From: JBBDIX01 sp050486225
Lineage (GTDB): Bacteria > Actinomycetota > Nitriliruptoria > Nitriliruptorales > Nitriliruptoraceae
Assembly: GCA_050486225.1 (NCBI GenBank)
Contig: JBJHCV010000007.1
Coordinates: 97,071 to 161,070, forward strand
Direction: 5' to 3'
DNA: 64,000 nt
The notes beneath the pieces are model-generated. The model ran no database searches and was not told the DNA's origin. It saw nothing but the letters and a program-made list of their open reading frames with translations. Each line of letters begins with the position of its first letter. Position 1 is the first letter of the stretch. The translations under genes and the position numbers were made by a program. Below are positions 1 to 9,329 of the stretch, piece by piece.

Positions 1-1143
1 GGGTCGGCTGGCGGATGCCCGGATCGCCCCGTCGGCCGCGTCGACGACCACGAACCCCACCGGCCGGTCGACGCCGACGAGCGCATGTTCGACTGCACGC
101 TGCACGTCGACGTCGAGCGTGGTGCGCACCGGGCCGGACGGATCCTCCTGGGTCTCCGACAACACCACACGCATCGCACCCCCGGTGTCGCGCAACCCCG
201 CCCTGACGAGGTCGCTGCCCTCGAGGTGCTCGTCCATCACCAGTTCGAGCCCGAACTGGGGTACGCGCAGGCCCGGCTCGGCGTCGAGGCCGGCCTGACG
301 GCGCTGCTCGAGCTGTTCGGCGGTGGCCTCCGCAATGATCCCGACCACGTGCTGGGCGAACCCGTCGTCGACCGGGGAGCGAGCCTCGGAGGTCTGGCGC
401 AGCACCCCCGCGACTCCGCGCAGGCGGCTCCAGGCCTGGTCCCCACGGTCACCGGTCAACGTCACCACGGGGTAGAACCACCCGTTGACGAGGTTCGACC
501 GGTTGACCTCCCGCTCGGCACGAGCGCCCGAGCCGGGCACGGCACGCTCGAATGCCTCGACGAGCGCCTCCGGGTCACGCACCGTGCTGGGTTCGAATCC
601 GATCGTGACGAGCGTGCCCTCGGCGGCCAGCGGGGTGCCGTCGACCGCCAGGATGGGCGCGCGGACGACGGGTTCGGACTCCGTGCCGAACTCCCACGTC
701 TCGCGCAGTTCGGGATGGATCGCCGTGAGGTCCCAGTCCACGGACCACTGGCCTCGCTCACGGATCAGGGTGAGTTCCACGGACCAGTGGACCGGTTCGA
801 CGCTGTAGGGGACCGCGACGAACACGTCGACGTCGGCGATCGCGCGGCCGTCGACGACCTCACGAACCGTCCCGAGCGCCAGGTCGATCCCCGTGGCACC
901 GAGGCCCTCCAGCACCTGGTCGTGGCGGGACGCCAGGTCCGCCGGGATCGTGCGCGCCATCTCGAGCATGGCGCCGTGATCTCGCGCCTCCCAGGCCTCG
1001 ACCCACGCCTGGGCGACCGCAGCGGGGTCAGCCGTGTCGACGGTCTCGTCGAACAACCCGCGCAACCACGTCCATCCGAACGCCACGACGAGGACCACCA
1101 CGACGCCTGCGACGAGTGCGGCGACGAGGTCGCGTGTTCGCAT
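1..1143 (-). CDS. Penicillin-binding protein (MecA_N/NTF2-like class B type), 5' part only
   Basis: Partial gene: the frame is open to the left edge, giving 381 codons. Residues about 7-27 form one transmembrane anchor rich in V and L. An NTF2-like MecA_N domain follows (about 40-150), then a PBP dimerisation-type region. The last 40 residues read TTLDVDVQRAVEHAL and VGFVVVDAADGAIRA, which match the opening of the transpeptidase domain of class B PBPs. The SxxK, SxN and KTG motifs would lie outside the window. The product should be membrane-anchored and act in peptidoglycan cross-linking. The ATG at 1141-1143 is the natural start because the anchor begins directly after it. It is divergent from kgd with 88 bases between the starts. 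Confidence 0.85.
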   Translation of the reverse strand, partial: MRTRDLVAALVAGVVVVLVVAFGWTWLRGLFDETVDTADPAAVAQAWVEAWEARDHGAMLEMARTIPADLASRHDQVLEGLGATGIDLALGTVREVVDGRAIADVDVFVAVPYSVEPVHWSVELTLIRERGQWSVDWDLTAIHPELRETWEFGTESEPVVRAPILAVDGTPLAAEGTLVTIGFEPSTVRDPEALVEAFERAVPGSGARAEREVNRSNLVNGWFYPVVTLTGDRGDQAWSRLRGVAGVLRQTSEARSPVDDGFAQHVVGIIAEATAEQLEQRRQAGLDAEPGLRVPQFGLELVMDEHLEGSDLVRAGLRDTGGAMRVVLSETQEDPSGPVRTTLDVDVQRAVEHALVGVDRPVGFVVVDAADGAIRASASRP

Positions 1144-1231
1144 GGCGAGATCCCGGTTCGTTGCGGGTGACGGTATCCGTGGCCGTGGCCGTACGATCCC
1201 CTCCGAGGATCTACCCTGTCGGGTCGTGTCG

Positions 1232-4200
1232 ATGACCATCCACCCGGCACCACTCCCCACCCAGGACTTCGTCGCCATGGCACGCCCCGACCCGGAACTG
1301 TCGACTCGTTCGCAGTCAGAACTCAACGCCTGGCTCGTGGAGGAGAAGTACGAGCAGTTCCGGGAGGACCCCGACGCGGTGACCGAGGGGTGGCGTGACT
1401 TCTTCGCGGGCTATCGCCCCTCGGACGACACACGCACGTCGTCGAGCCGCAACGGCGCGACGGCCGTGACCGCGGCACGCGGCGTCGCGGCGGCGAGCGA
1501 CCCGGACGGCCGCGCAGAGCCGCTGCGGGGGGTCGCGGCCCGGATCGTGGAGAACATGGACACGTCCCTGGGTGTGCCCACGGCCACCTCGGTGCGCGAC
1601 GTGCCCGCCAAGCTGCTCGAGGTGAACCGCAGGATCATCAACAACTACCTGTCGCGCACGCACGGCGGCAAGGTGTCGTTCACACACCTCATCGCGTGGG
1701 CGATGGTGCGGGCGCTCGGTTCGGTGCCGGCGATGACCCGCGCGTTCGCGCTCACCGAGGACGGCGCACCGGCGGTCCTGCACGCCGAGTCGGTCGGCTT
1801 CGGGCTGGCGGTCGACGTGGAGAACCCCGACGGGTCACGCTCCCTGCTCGTGCCCGTCATCCCGGACGTCGACACGCTCACGTTCGATCGGTTCCTCCTC
1901 GCCTACGAGGAGGTCATCCGACGCATCCGCACGCGCAGGCTCGACCCGGCGATGTTCAGTGGGGCGACCGTCACGCTCACCAACCCCGGGACGCTGGGAA
2001 CGGTGCACTCGGTGCCACGGCTGATGGCCGGTCAGTCGGCGATCCTGGGCGTCGGAACCATCGCCGTTCCAGCGGCGCACCGGGCGACCGACGAACGCAC
2101 GTTGGCCCGGCTCGGGGTGGGCAAGGTCGTCACCCTGACGTCCACGTACGACCACCGGGTCATCCAGGGCGCCGAGTCGGGCCTGTACCTGGCGCGGGTG
2201 GAGGCGCTCCTGCTGGGGGAGGACGCGTTCTACGACGACGTGTTCGCGGCGCTGGGAGTGCCGTACGAACCTGCGCGATGGCGCATGGACGACGCGGACC
2301 TGTCCGACGAGCGTGACCAGCTCGCTCGGCAGCTGCGGGTCGGGCAGCTCGTCAACATGCACCGGGTCCGGGGCCACCTGATCGCCGACCTCGACCCGCT
2401 CCGCCAGACGGCTCCCACCACGCACCCCGAACTGGATCCGACCCACCACGGACTGTCGATCTGGGACCTCGATCGCGAGTTCCTCACGGACGTCGGCGGG
2501 GAGACCCGTCGCATGCGGCTCGCCGACGTGCTCGGCACGCTTCGCGACGCCTACTGCCGCACGGTGGGGATCGAGTACGGGCACGTCCTCGATCCCGAGG
2601 AGAAGGACTGGATCCGACGCCGGGTCGAGGGCGCGGACGTGACCCTGTCCGGCGACGACCAGCGGTGGATCCTCGAGCGTCTCAACGCGGCCGAGGCCTT
2701 CGAGTCGTTCCTGCACACCAAGTACGTCGGCCAGAAGCGCTTCGGGCTCGAGGGCGGTGAGTCGCTCATCCCCCTGCTCGACGCGCTCTGCGAGGCAGCG
2801 ATCGACGACGGGATCAGCGACATCGTCATGGGCATGGCCCACCGCGGTCGCCTCAACGTCCTGTCGAACATCCTGGGCAAGTCTCACCAGCAGATCTTCG
2901 GCGAGTTCGAGGGGCACATCGACCCGGACACCGTGCAGGGGTCGGGCGACGTCAAGTACCACCTGGGGACACGAAGCACCTACACAGCGCGGTCGGGGGG
3001 CTCGGCGGCCCTGCACCTGCCCCCGAACCCGTCACACCTCGAGGCCGTGAACCCGGTCGTCGAGGGCATCGCGCGCGCCATGCAGGACCGCTACGACCGT
3101 GGCGACGACGGGATCTTCCCGGTCCTGCCCGTCCTGATGCACGGCGACGCGGCCTTCGCCGGGCAGGGTGTGGTCGTGGAGACCCTGCACCTGTCGAAGC
3201 TGCGGGGCTACCGCACCGGCGGAACCGTCCACGTCGTGGTGAACAACCAGGTGGGGTTCACCACGGCCCCCGAGTCGTCACGTTCGTCGTTCTACGCCAC
3301 CGACGTCGCCAAGGCCGTCCAGGCACCGATCCTGCACGTCAACGGGGACGACCCGGAGGCGGTCGTGCGAGTCGCGCGCCTCGCGTTCGAGTACCGCCAG
3401 GCATTCCACCGCGACATCGTGATCGACCTCGTGTGCTACCGGCGCCACGGCCACAACGAGGCCGACGACCCGTCGTACACGCAGCCGGCGATGTACCGGT
3501 TGATCGAGCAGCACCGGTCGGTCCGCAAGCTCTACACGGAACGCCTGGTTCGTCGTGGCGACATCAGCCTCGAACAGGCCGAGGAGTTCCTGGAGGACTT
3601 CGCGGAGCGACTCCAGGCAGCGTTCGACGAGACGCGTCAGGCCGCGCCGCCCGAACCGCCCCGCGCGATCCGACCCGAGGAGTCGAAGGGCCCGTTGCCG
3701 CCGGTGGACACCGGCGTCTCGCGTGCCGTGCTCGACCAGATCGCCCGCGTCCAGTTCGAGGTGCCCGATGGGTTCACCCGCCACCCGAAGCTCGACCGGG
3801 TGTTCCGCCGCGCGCAGGAGCGCTACGCCGAGGGGGCCGTCGACTGGGCGCTCGCGGAGACCCTCGCGTACGGGTCGCTGCTGCTCGAGGGCAACGACGT
3901 GCGACTCGCGGGGCAGGACTCGCGGCGGGGGACGTTCTCCCAGCGCCACGCCGTGCAGGTGGACGTGGAGACCGGCGAGGAGTACCTGCCGCTCGCGGAC
4001 CTGGCCGACGAACAGGGGCGCTGGTTCGTCTACGACTCACTGCTGAGCGAGTACGCGGCGCTCGGTTTCGAGTACGGCTACTCGGTCACCGCCCCGGACA
4101 CGCTGGTGGCCTGGGAGGCGCAGTTCGGCGACTTCGTCAACGGCGCGCAGATCGTGATCGACCAGTTCATCGTGGCAGCCGAGGACAAGTGGGACCAGTG

Positions 4201-4885
4201 CTCCGGCCTGGTGATGCTGCTGCCGCACGGGTTCGAGGGACAGGGTCCCGAGCACTCGTCAGCCCGCATCGAACGGTTCCTCGTGCTGTGTGCCGAGGAC
4301 AACATCCAGGTGGTCAACGCCACCACCTCCGCCCAGTACTTCCACGTGCTGCGTCGTCAGCTCCGTCGCACCGTGCGCAAGCCGCTGGTCGTCTTCACGC
4401 CCAAGTCGCTGCTGCGTGCGCCCCACACCGTCTGTGACGTGTCCGAGCTCACCAGCGGGTCGTTCCGGGAGACGCTCGACGACCCCCGGTACCTCGCCGA
4501 GGGCGACCGTGACCGGGTCGACCGTGTGCTGCTCTGCTCCGGCAAGATCGCCTACGACCTCATCGAGGAGCGTGACCAGCGAGGCCTCGACACCGCGATC
4601 GTGCGCGTCGAACAGCTCTACCCGTTCCCCGGCGAGCAGATCCGCGACCTGCTCGCCTCGTACCCGAAGGCGACGGACGTCTGCTGGGTGCAGGAGGAGC
4701 CGGAGAACATGGGTGCCTGGGGATTCGTCGACGGGAGACTGTGGAACCTGCTCGACGAGCTCGGTGGTGGTCGGCGTCTGCGGCGTGCGACCCGCGTCGC
4801 GTCGGCGTCCCCCGCCGCCGGCCAGTACGTCGTGCACGGCCAGGAGCACGAGGGCCTGATGGACGAGGCGTTCGGGGCCGCCTGA
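1232..4885 (+). CDS. kgd: Multifunctional 2-oxoglutarate decarboxylase / dehydrogenase E1 with succinyltransferase domain
   Basis: 1217 residues, close to mycobacterial Kgd (about 1230). The N-terminus carries the short E1 helper motif (YEQFREDPDAVTEGWRDFF). An E2-type acyltransferase domain follows, about residues 90-340, with the TYDHRVIQGAESG active-site segment. The TPP-dependent E1 region contains HRGRLNVLSNILGK, HGDAAFAGQG and VVNNQVGFTT. No lipoyl domain is present, as usual for this actinobacterial family. It decarboxylates 2-oxoglutarate in the TCA cycle and can serve the dehydrogenase complex. The ATG at 1232 gives a family-like N-terminus; an in-frame ATG at 1277 is an alternative, and neither has a strong ribosome binding site. 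Further upstream codons overlap the divergent PBP gene and were not used. Confidence 0.96.
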   Translation: MTIHPAPLPTQDFVAMARPDPELSTRSQSELNAWLVEEKYEQFREDPDAVTEGWRDFFAGYRPSDDTRTSSSRNGATAVTAARGVAAASDPDGRAEPLRGVAARIVENMDTSLGVPTATSVRDVPAKLLEVNRRIINNYLSRTHGGKVSFTHLIAWAMVRALGSVPAMTRAFALTEDGAPAVLHAESVGFGLAVDVENPDGSRSLLVPVIPDVDTLTFDRFLLAYEEVIRRIRTRRLDPAMFSGATVTLTNPGTLGTVHSVPRLMAGQSAILGVGTIAVPAAHRATDERTLARLGVGKVVTLTSTYDHRVIQGAESGLYLARVEALLLGEDAFYDDVFAALGVPYEPARWRMDDADLSDERDQLARQLRVGQLVNMHRVRGHLIADLDPLRQTAPTTHPELDPTHHGLSIWDLDREFLTDVGGETRRMRLADVLGTLRDAYCRTVGIEYGHVLDPEEKDWIRRRVEGADVTLSGDDQRWILERLNAAEAFESFLHTKYVGQKRFGLEGGESLIPLLDALCEAAIDDGISDIVMGMAHRGRLNVLSNILGKSHQQIFGEFEGHIDPDTVQGSGDVKYHLGTRSTYTARSGGSAALHLPPNPSHLEAVNPVVEGIARAMQDRYDRGDDGIFPVLPVLMHGDAAFAGQGVVVETLHLSKLRGYRTGGTVHVVVNNQVGFTTAPESSRSSFYATDVAKAVQAPILHVNGDDPEAVVRVARLAFEYRQAFHRDIVIDLVCYRRHGHNEADDPSYTQPAMYRLIEQHRSVRKLYTERLVRRGDISLEQAEEFLEDFAERLQAAFDETRQAAPPEPPRAIRPEESKGPLPPVDTGVSRAVLDQIARVQFEVPDGFTRHPKLDRVFRRAQERYAEGAVDWALAETLAYGSLLLEGNDVRLAGQDSRRGTFSQRHAVQVDVETGEEYLPLADLADEQGRWFVYDSLLSEYAALGFEYGYSVTAPDTLVAWEAQFGDFVNGAQIVIDQFIVAAEDKWDQCSGLVMLLPHGFEGQGPEHSSARIERFLVLCAEDNIQVVNATTSAQYFHVLRRQLRRTVRKPLVVFTPKSLLRAPHTVCDVSELTSGSFRETLDDPRYLAEGDRDRVDRVLLCSGKIAYDLIEERDQRGLDTAIVRVEQLYPFPGEQIRDLLASYPKATDVCWVQEEPENMGAWGFVDGRLWNLLDELGGGRRLRRATRVASASPAAGQYVVHGQEHEGLMDEAFGAA

Positions 4886-4931
4886 GCGGCGTGCACGCAA
4901 CCGGAGTTCGATCACGGGCTGTCCCCGAGGG

Positions 4932-6443
4932 TCAGCCCTCGTCGGTCTGCTCTGCGTCCTCGTCCTCCGCGTCGTCGTCCGCGTCGTCCCATCCGGGCGG
5001 TCGGATCGCGTCCGGCGTGTAGCGCACGGACGGGTCCCACAGCAGCCATTCCTCGATGCCGCTGTCGTAGGTGCCTCGGATCTGTTCGGCGATCTGGAAC
5101 GGGCGGTCCCAGGCGCGGTACGTGCTGTTCTCCAGCCAGGGGACGACGCGTGCCCGCGTCCCCGCGACGGCCTCCTGGAACGTGGCGAGCGAGCGGACCA
5201 CGACCTCGTAGGGCTCTCGCAACGGGTTGGACAGACCGAGTTCTCCGGGGCCCCAGTGGGACGGGTAGATCATCGGAGCGACGTAGTCGAGGTGCTGCGC
5301 CATACGCGGGATGTCCTGCCCGATCTGGGTGGGGCGGGTCGCCGCGATGCCGTACACCGATGCGCCGTGCTGGACACCGAGGGGTGCCAGATGCTGGTCG
5401 GCCGTTTGCGTGAACGCGACGATGCCGTCCTCCGGAGTGCCGTCGAGACCTTCGAAGTGCATGTGGGACACCGCGCCGTCGGGTCGGCGGATGTAGTCCC
5501 ACAGGATGTGGTCGACACCGAGCCGTGCCGCCTCGACCGCGAGGTCGACGTTGTAGGCGACGACGTCCGGATGGGCGAGGTTCGTGAACCCCCGGTACTG
5601 CCCGGTGTACATCTGGCCGTCGGTGGTCTGCACGACCATGTCTCGACGGTCGTTGTCCCAGGCCCAGCGAGCGAGCACGGGGTCGGCGAACGCGACGAGC
5701 CGCCCGATCACGGGCACGCCCAGTGCGTGCAGTTCGGCGATCGCGGCCTCGAGGTCGATGACGCACGACGCGTCGGTCGCGCCCGACTGCTGGGCGAGTT
5801 CCACGGTGCTGCGATGGCCGACGTGCCCGGCCTCGTCCTTGATGTCGAGCTGCACGGCGTTGATCCGCCCGTCGGCGATCATGTCCAGCACACCGTTGCG
5901 CCGGTCGTCCGACGCCCACCCGCAGAACGACACGTGCACCGCACGGAGAGCGTCGAGGTGGACGCGCTCCGGCGCGGCGACCAGGTCGAACGACGTCGAC
6001 GCGGTCCTCCCCGCACGCGACAGCACCTCGACGGTGACGGTCGTGTCGGCTGCGGCGACCTGCACGCTGAACGTCCCGTCCGCGCCGGCACGCGTGTGGC
6101 GTGTCGGCCCGCTGGCGAGTGTCACGCGCACGCGGATCCCCGGTTCGGTGACTCCTCGGATCAGCACGGGTCGCCCGGCGAGCGGTACCGCACCGTCGAC
6201 CCCGGCCTCGAGGTGCGGCGGGGGCTTCTCCACCGAGTCGACCCACCCGTGGTCGAGCCATCCGTCCGGCACGTCTGGGGGGGCCGGGGCGGCAGGCAGC
6301 GCGGTGGTGGGCAGCAGCACCGCGGCGCCCAGCACGACCGCCATCCATCGGGCACGACGTCGAGGGCGCACGTCGACGCTGCGGCCGCCCGGAGGCTCCG
6401 GGTGGCCCGCAGGAGGCGTGACGTTCGCGCGCGTGACGGTCAT
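4932..6443 (-). CDS. Putative glycoside hydrolase, DUF4015 family, exported
   Basis: 503 residues. A basic N-terminus and a hydrophobic stretch (MAVVLGAAVLLPTTALPA, about residues 34-51) form a signal peptide or anchor. A small beta domain follows, then a TIM-barrel-like DUF4015 domain (about 170-480) with the family stretches INAVQLDIKDEAGHV, WDYIRRPDG and YVAPMIYPSHWGPGE. The C-terminus is a short acidic tail. The substrate is unknown; an extracellular polysaccharide is likely. It faces kgd tail to tail and is divergent from a polysaccharide deacetylase gene, 105 bases between starts, so the two probably act together at the envelope. Start chosen at the ATG preceding the basic region. Confidence 0.8.
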   Translation of the reverse strand: MTVTRANVTPPAGHPEPPGGRSVDVRPRRRARWMAVVLGAAVLLPTTALPAAPAPPDVPDGWLDHGWVDSVEKPPPHLEAGVDGAVPLAGRPVLIRGVTEPGIRVRVTLASGPTRHTRAGADGTFSVQVAAADTTVTVEVLSRAGRTASTSFDLVAAPERVHLDALRAVHVSFCGWASDDRRNGVLDMIADGRINAVQLDIKDEAGHVGHRSTVELAQQSGATDASCVIDLEAAIAELHALGVPVIGRLVAFADPVLARWAWDNDRRDMVVQTTDGQMYTGQYRGFTNLAHPDVVAYNVDLAVEAARLGVDHILWDYIRRPDGAVSHMHFEGLDGTPEDGIVAFTQTADQHLAPLGVQHGASVYGIAATRPTQIGQDIPRMAQHLDYVAPMIYPSHWGPGELGLSNPLREPYEVVVRSLATFQEAVAGTRARVVPWLENSTYRAWDRPFQIAEQIRGTYDSGIEEWLLWDPSVRYTPDAIRPPGWDDADDDAEDEDAEQTDEG

Positions 6444-6548
6444 CGGGCGACGGTACCGTCGGGCGTGTCGTGCCCGGAAGGTCCGTTCCGGCCGTTCGGA
6501 CCCGCCGCCGGTGTTCGGAAGGGCCTGGCACGTGCGGAGGTGCAGGCG

Positions 6549-7637
6549 ATGTCGGCGTCGAGACCGGGTCCGCGGCGGGTCGTCGTCGCGGTCGCCGTGG
6601 TCGCCCTGGTCGCGGTGTCGTGCGCGGCCGACCGCCGCGTGGAGCCCGCGGCGGAAGACGTCGACGAGGCTCCTGCCGAGGCCGTGGACCCGCCTGTGCC
6701 ACCTGCTCCTGCTGTCGAGCCTCCTCGTCGGCCCGCCGTCACGGACCCTGCCGAACTCGGCGCGAACGAACTCGGTGCGATCCCTGTGATCATGTACCAC
6801 CGGATCACCGACGACGGCTCCGAGTACGACACCGCCCCTGACGACCTGCGGGCCGAACTGACCCTGCTCTTCGAGCGAGGGTTCCGTCCGATCCGGACCG
6901 CGGACCTCGTCGACGGCAACATCGACCTGCCTCCCGGCACCAGCCCGGTGGTGCTCACCTTCGACGACTCCAGCAGGTCCCAGTTCCGGTACCTGGAGGA
7001 CGGAACGCTCGACCCGGACTCCGGTGTCGGGATCCTGTTCGAGGTTGCCGGGCGGTTCCGGGACGTGGAACCCACGGCGTCGTTCTACGTGCTCGCCGAC
7101 CCGTTCGGGTTCACGGGTGAGGCGGGCGCCGACCGGCTCCGGGAACTCGCGCGCATGGGCTTCGAACTGGGCAACCACACCTACGGGCACGGCAACCTCG
7201 GGCGCATGGCTCCCGCAGCGGCCCGACGCGACCTCGCGCTCGGGGCCCAGAACATCCGCGACGCGGTGCCCGGGGCCCAGGTGCGCACCCTCGCCCTGCC
7301 GTTCGGCGTGTACCCGTCCGACCCGACGATCGCGGCATCGGGTTCCCACGACGGCATCGAGTACCAGCACGACGGGGTGCTGCTGGTGGGTTCCGGCCCC
7401 TCACCGTCGCCGTTCTCGGTCGACTTCGACCCGATGCGCATCCCACGGGTGCGCTCCCAGCCGCACCATGATCCCGACGACGAGCCCGACTTCGGGTCCG
7501 GCTACTGGCTGTGGCTGCTGGAACAGGAACCGGAGCGGCTCTACGTGTCGGACGGATCGCCGTCGCGGATCACGTTCCCGGCGGAACTCGCGGACCGACT
7601 CGACCCGCGGTTCGCGCACCTGGCCAATCCCTACTGA
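6549..7637 (+). CDS. Polysaccharide deacetylase (NodB fold) lipoprotein
   Basis: 362 residues. The N-terminal signal ends in a lipobox-like LVAVSC, so the mature protein is probably lipid-anchored. A Pro/Ala/Glu-rich linker follows. The NodB domain starts at IPVIMYHRI and shows the metal and catalytic motifs LTFDDS and NHTYGHGN (H-x3-H type). Known family members de-N-acetylate or de-O-acetylate chitin, peptidoglycan or other polysaccharides; the substrate here is not known. The ATG at 6549 has GGAGG at 6536-6540. It pairs divergently with the DUF4015 hydrolase and overlaps the next, convergent gene by 7 bases. Confidence 0.88.
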   Translation: MSASRPGPRRVVVAVAVVALVAVSCAADRRVEPAAEDVDEAPAEAVDPPVPPAPAVEPPRRPAVTDPAELGANELGAIPVIMYHRITDDGSEYDTAPDDLRAELTLLFERGFRPIRTADLVDGNIDLPPGTSPVVLTFDDSSRSQFRYLEDGTLDPDSGVGILFEVAGRFRDVEPTASFYVLADPFGFTGEAGADRLRELARMGFELGNHTYGHGNLGRMAPAAARRDLALGAQNIRDAVPGAQVRTLALPFGVYPSDPTIAASGSHDGIEYQHDGVLLVGSGPSPSPFSVDFDPMRIPRVRSQPHHDPDDEPDFGSGYWLWLLEQEPERLYVSDGSPSRITFPAELADRLDPRFAHLANPY

Positions 7638-8200
7638 CGCCGTGCCTGTTCGTCGAGCAGTTCGCGCAGCAGGGCCAGGTCCTCGTCGGACAGGTCCAGG
7701 CTGTCGAGGTCGAACGACTCGAGGCTGCTCGCGTCGAGCTGCGACAGGTCGAGTCCCGACAGGTCGAGTTCTCCGGTGTCGCCGGACAGCGCGTCGGTGA
7801 GCCTGCTCAGGTCGAGTCCGCCGAGGTCGAGGCCCTCCAGGTCGACGTCGCGGAACTGGTCGAACAGTCCCCGCAGTTCGCTGAACGACGGCACCTCGTC
7901 GCCGTTGCGCCCGAGCGGCAGGGCCCCGATGGTGTCCGGGCACACGTCCTGCGCCTCGACGATCAGTTCGTCGACCGAGACCTGCGCGTCTCGGGCGCTG
8001 CGCAGGATCTGCTGGCCGCGATAGGCGGTGCGGGCCATGCCGACCTCGCCGGCCATGACGTCGTCGGCGAGTCGGCACGCGTCAGTCGCGATGCTCGAGG
8101 CGGTCGGTTCCGACGAGGAGCAGCCGGCCGCCACCAGTGCGAGCAGCGAGGCGGCGATCACCAGGGACCGGTTGGCCGGGAACTGGGGAGTACGGGGCAC
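7631..8200 (-). CDS. Hypothetical lipoprotein with Asp-Leu repeat region
   Basis: 189 residues, not assigned to a known family. Residues 12-26 are hydrophobic and end in the lipobox LVAAGC, so it is probably a lipoprotein. The second half is a run of short repeats of the form LDLSxLDL (for example LDLSGLDLSQLD), giving an acidic, Leu-rich surface. The GTG at 8198-8200 is preferred over an upstream ATG because GAGG lies just before it and the signal peptide then begins directly. Convergent with the deacetylase, overlapping its last 7 bases. Confidence 0.6.
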   Translation of the reverse strand: MPRTPQFPANRSLVIAASLLALVAAGCSSSEPTASSIATDACRLADDVMAGEVGMARTAYRGQQILRSARDAQVSVDELIVEAQDVCPDTIGALPLGRNGDEVPSFSELRGLFDQFRDVDLEGLDLGGLDLSRLTDALSGDTGELDLSGLDLSQLDASSLESFDLDSLDLSDEDLALLRELLDEQARRQ

Positions 8201-8262
8201 GAGGGACCTCGGAGTGGTGCGTCGCGGATCGGTGTCCGACGGGGGTGGAGCCACAGGGTGCC

Positions 8263-9195
8263 TCAGATCTCGTCCATGCGCGGGGGGTCGGCCCCTGTAC
8301 GTGTGCACGTGATCGCCGCGGCACGCGTCGCGAAGCGCAGTGCGCGCTGCAGGTCGTCGTGACGGAGCCGTTCGAGGTCCTTGGTTCCCCGTCCGTGTCC
8401 GTGCGTGTGCAGCCAGTGCAGGAACGCGGCGGTGAACGAGTCGCCGGCCCCGATGGTGTCGACCACCTCGACCTCGTCACCGGCGACCTCGACACGGTCC
8501 CCACCGCGGATGGCCACGGCGCCCGCGGCGCCACGGGTGACGACGACGAGGCCGGGTGAGCGGCGTCCGGCCGTGCGACCGGCCCAGCCTGCGGCGACGT
8601 CGAGCGGGTCGCGCGCGGGGGCCAGCAGGCGCAGGTCCTGCTCGCTGACCCGCACGACGTCGACGTCGTTGACGATCGCGTCGAGTCGCGCGGCGTACGC
8701 GGTCAGGTTGCCGATCGCGGCGGGCCGGATGTTGGGGTCGAACGACACGATGCGCCGGCCGTGTTCACGGGTCATCAGGGCACGCAGCGCGGGTCCGGAC
8801 GTCGGGGAGTCGAGGGCGATGGCCCCGAGCGACACGTGCAGCGTCGCCTCGAGGGGGAGTTCCGGCATCAGCGGGGCCTGCAGCCCCATCGCGGACGTGC
8901 CCGACAGGTAGAACTCGTAGCCGGCGTCTCCGGCGTCGTCGAGGTGGACGAGCGCCAGGGTGGTCGGGTCTGTGGTCCGCTCCACGAGGTCGACGTCCAC
9001 GCCCTCGTCTCGCAGGGTGCGCAGCAGGCGTCGTCCGAACCGGTCGCTCGAGATGCGCGAGAGCAGGTGCGCGTCCGTGCCCAGTCGGCTCAGGCCGAGC
9101 GCGACGTTGAAGGGAGAACCGCCCGTGACCGGCTGGTAGCCGTCGTCACCACCCACGAGGTCGACCAGGGCCTCACCGGCGACGACGATGGACAT
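8263..9195 (-). CDS. PfkB-family carbohydrate kinase (fructokinase-like)
   Basis: 310 residues, the usual family length. The N-terminus MSIVVAGEALVDLV and the GGSPFNVALGLSRLG segment match fructokinase and ribokinase proteins. The C-terminal signature VDTIGAGDSFTAAFL contains the catalytic Asp of the GAGD motif. It phosphorylates a sugar, most likely fructose, in the cytoplasm, with ATP as donor. The ATG is at 9193-9195 and GAGG precedes it. No sugar transporter or regulator is adjacent, so the substrate is not supported by context. Confidence 0.88.
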   Translation of the reverse strand: MSIVVAGEALVDLVGGDDGYQPVTGGSPFNVALGLSRLGTDAHLLSRISSDRFGRRLLRTLRDEGVDVDLVERTTDPTTLALVHLDDAGDAGYEFYLSGTSAMGLQAPLMPELPLEATLHVSLGAIALDSPTSGPALRALMTREHGRRIVSFDPNIRPAAIGNLTAYAARLDAIVNDVDVVRVSEQDLRLLAPARDPLDVAAGWAGRTAGRRSPGLVVVTRGAAGAVAIRGGDRVEVAGDEVEVVDTIGAGDSFTAAFLHWLHTHGHGRGTKDLERLRHDDLQRALRFATRAAAITCTRTGADPPRMDEI

Positions 9196-9329
9196 CGGGA
9201 CCTCGGGATCGAAGGACGGCAGGGGCCGGACACGCGCACGGGGCGCGAGTATCGCAGGCACGGCAGGTGCCGGGGTACCGGTGACTGGACGAATGGGGGG
9301 CGTCCGCACCCGGCCCGATCACCCGCCGG

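Noticed and set aside
85..1170. 361-codon plus-strand frame
   Set aside because: Antisense to the penicillin-binding protein gene, which reads coherently for 381 codons on the minus strand.
5256..6548. Extension of the polysaccharide deacetylase frame to 5256
   Set aside because: The extension is antisense to the DUF4015 gene. The lipoprotein signal and a good ribosome binding site place the start at 6549.
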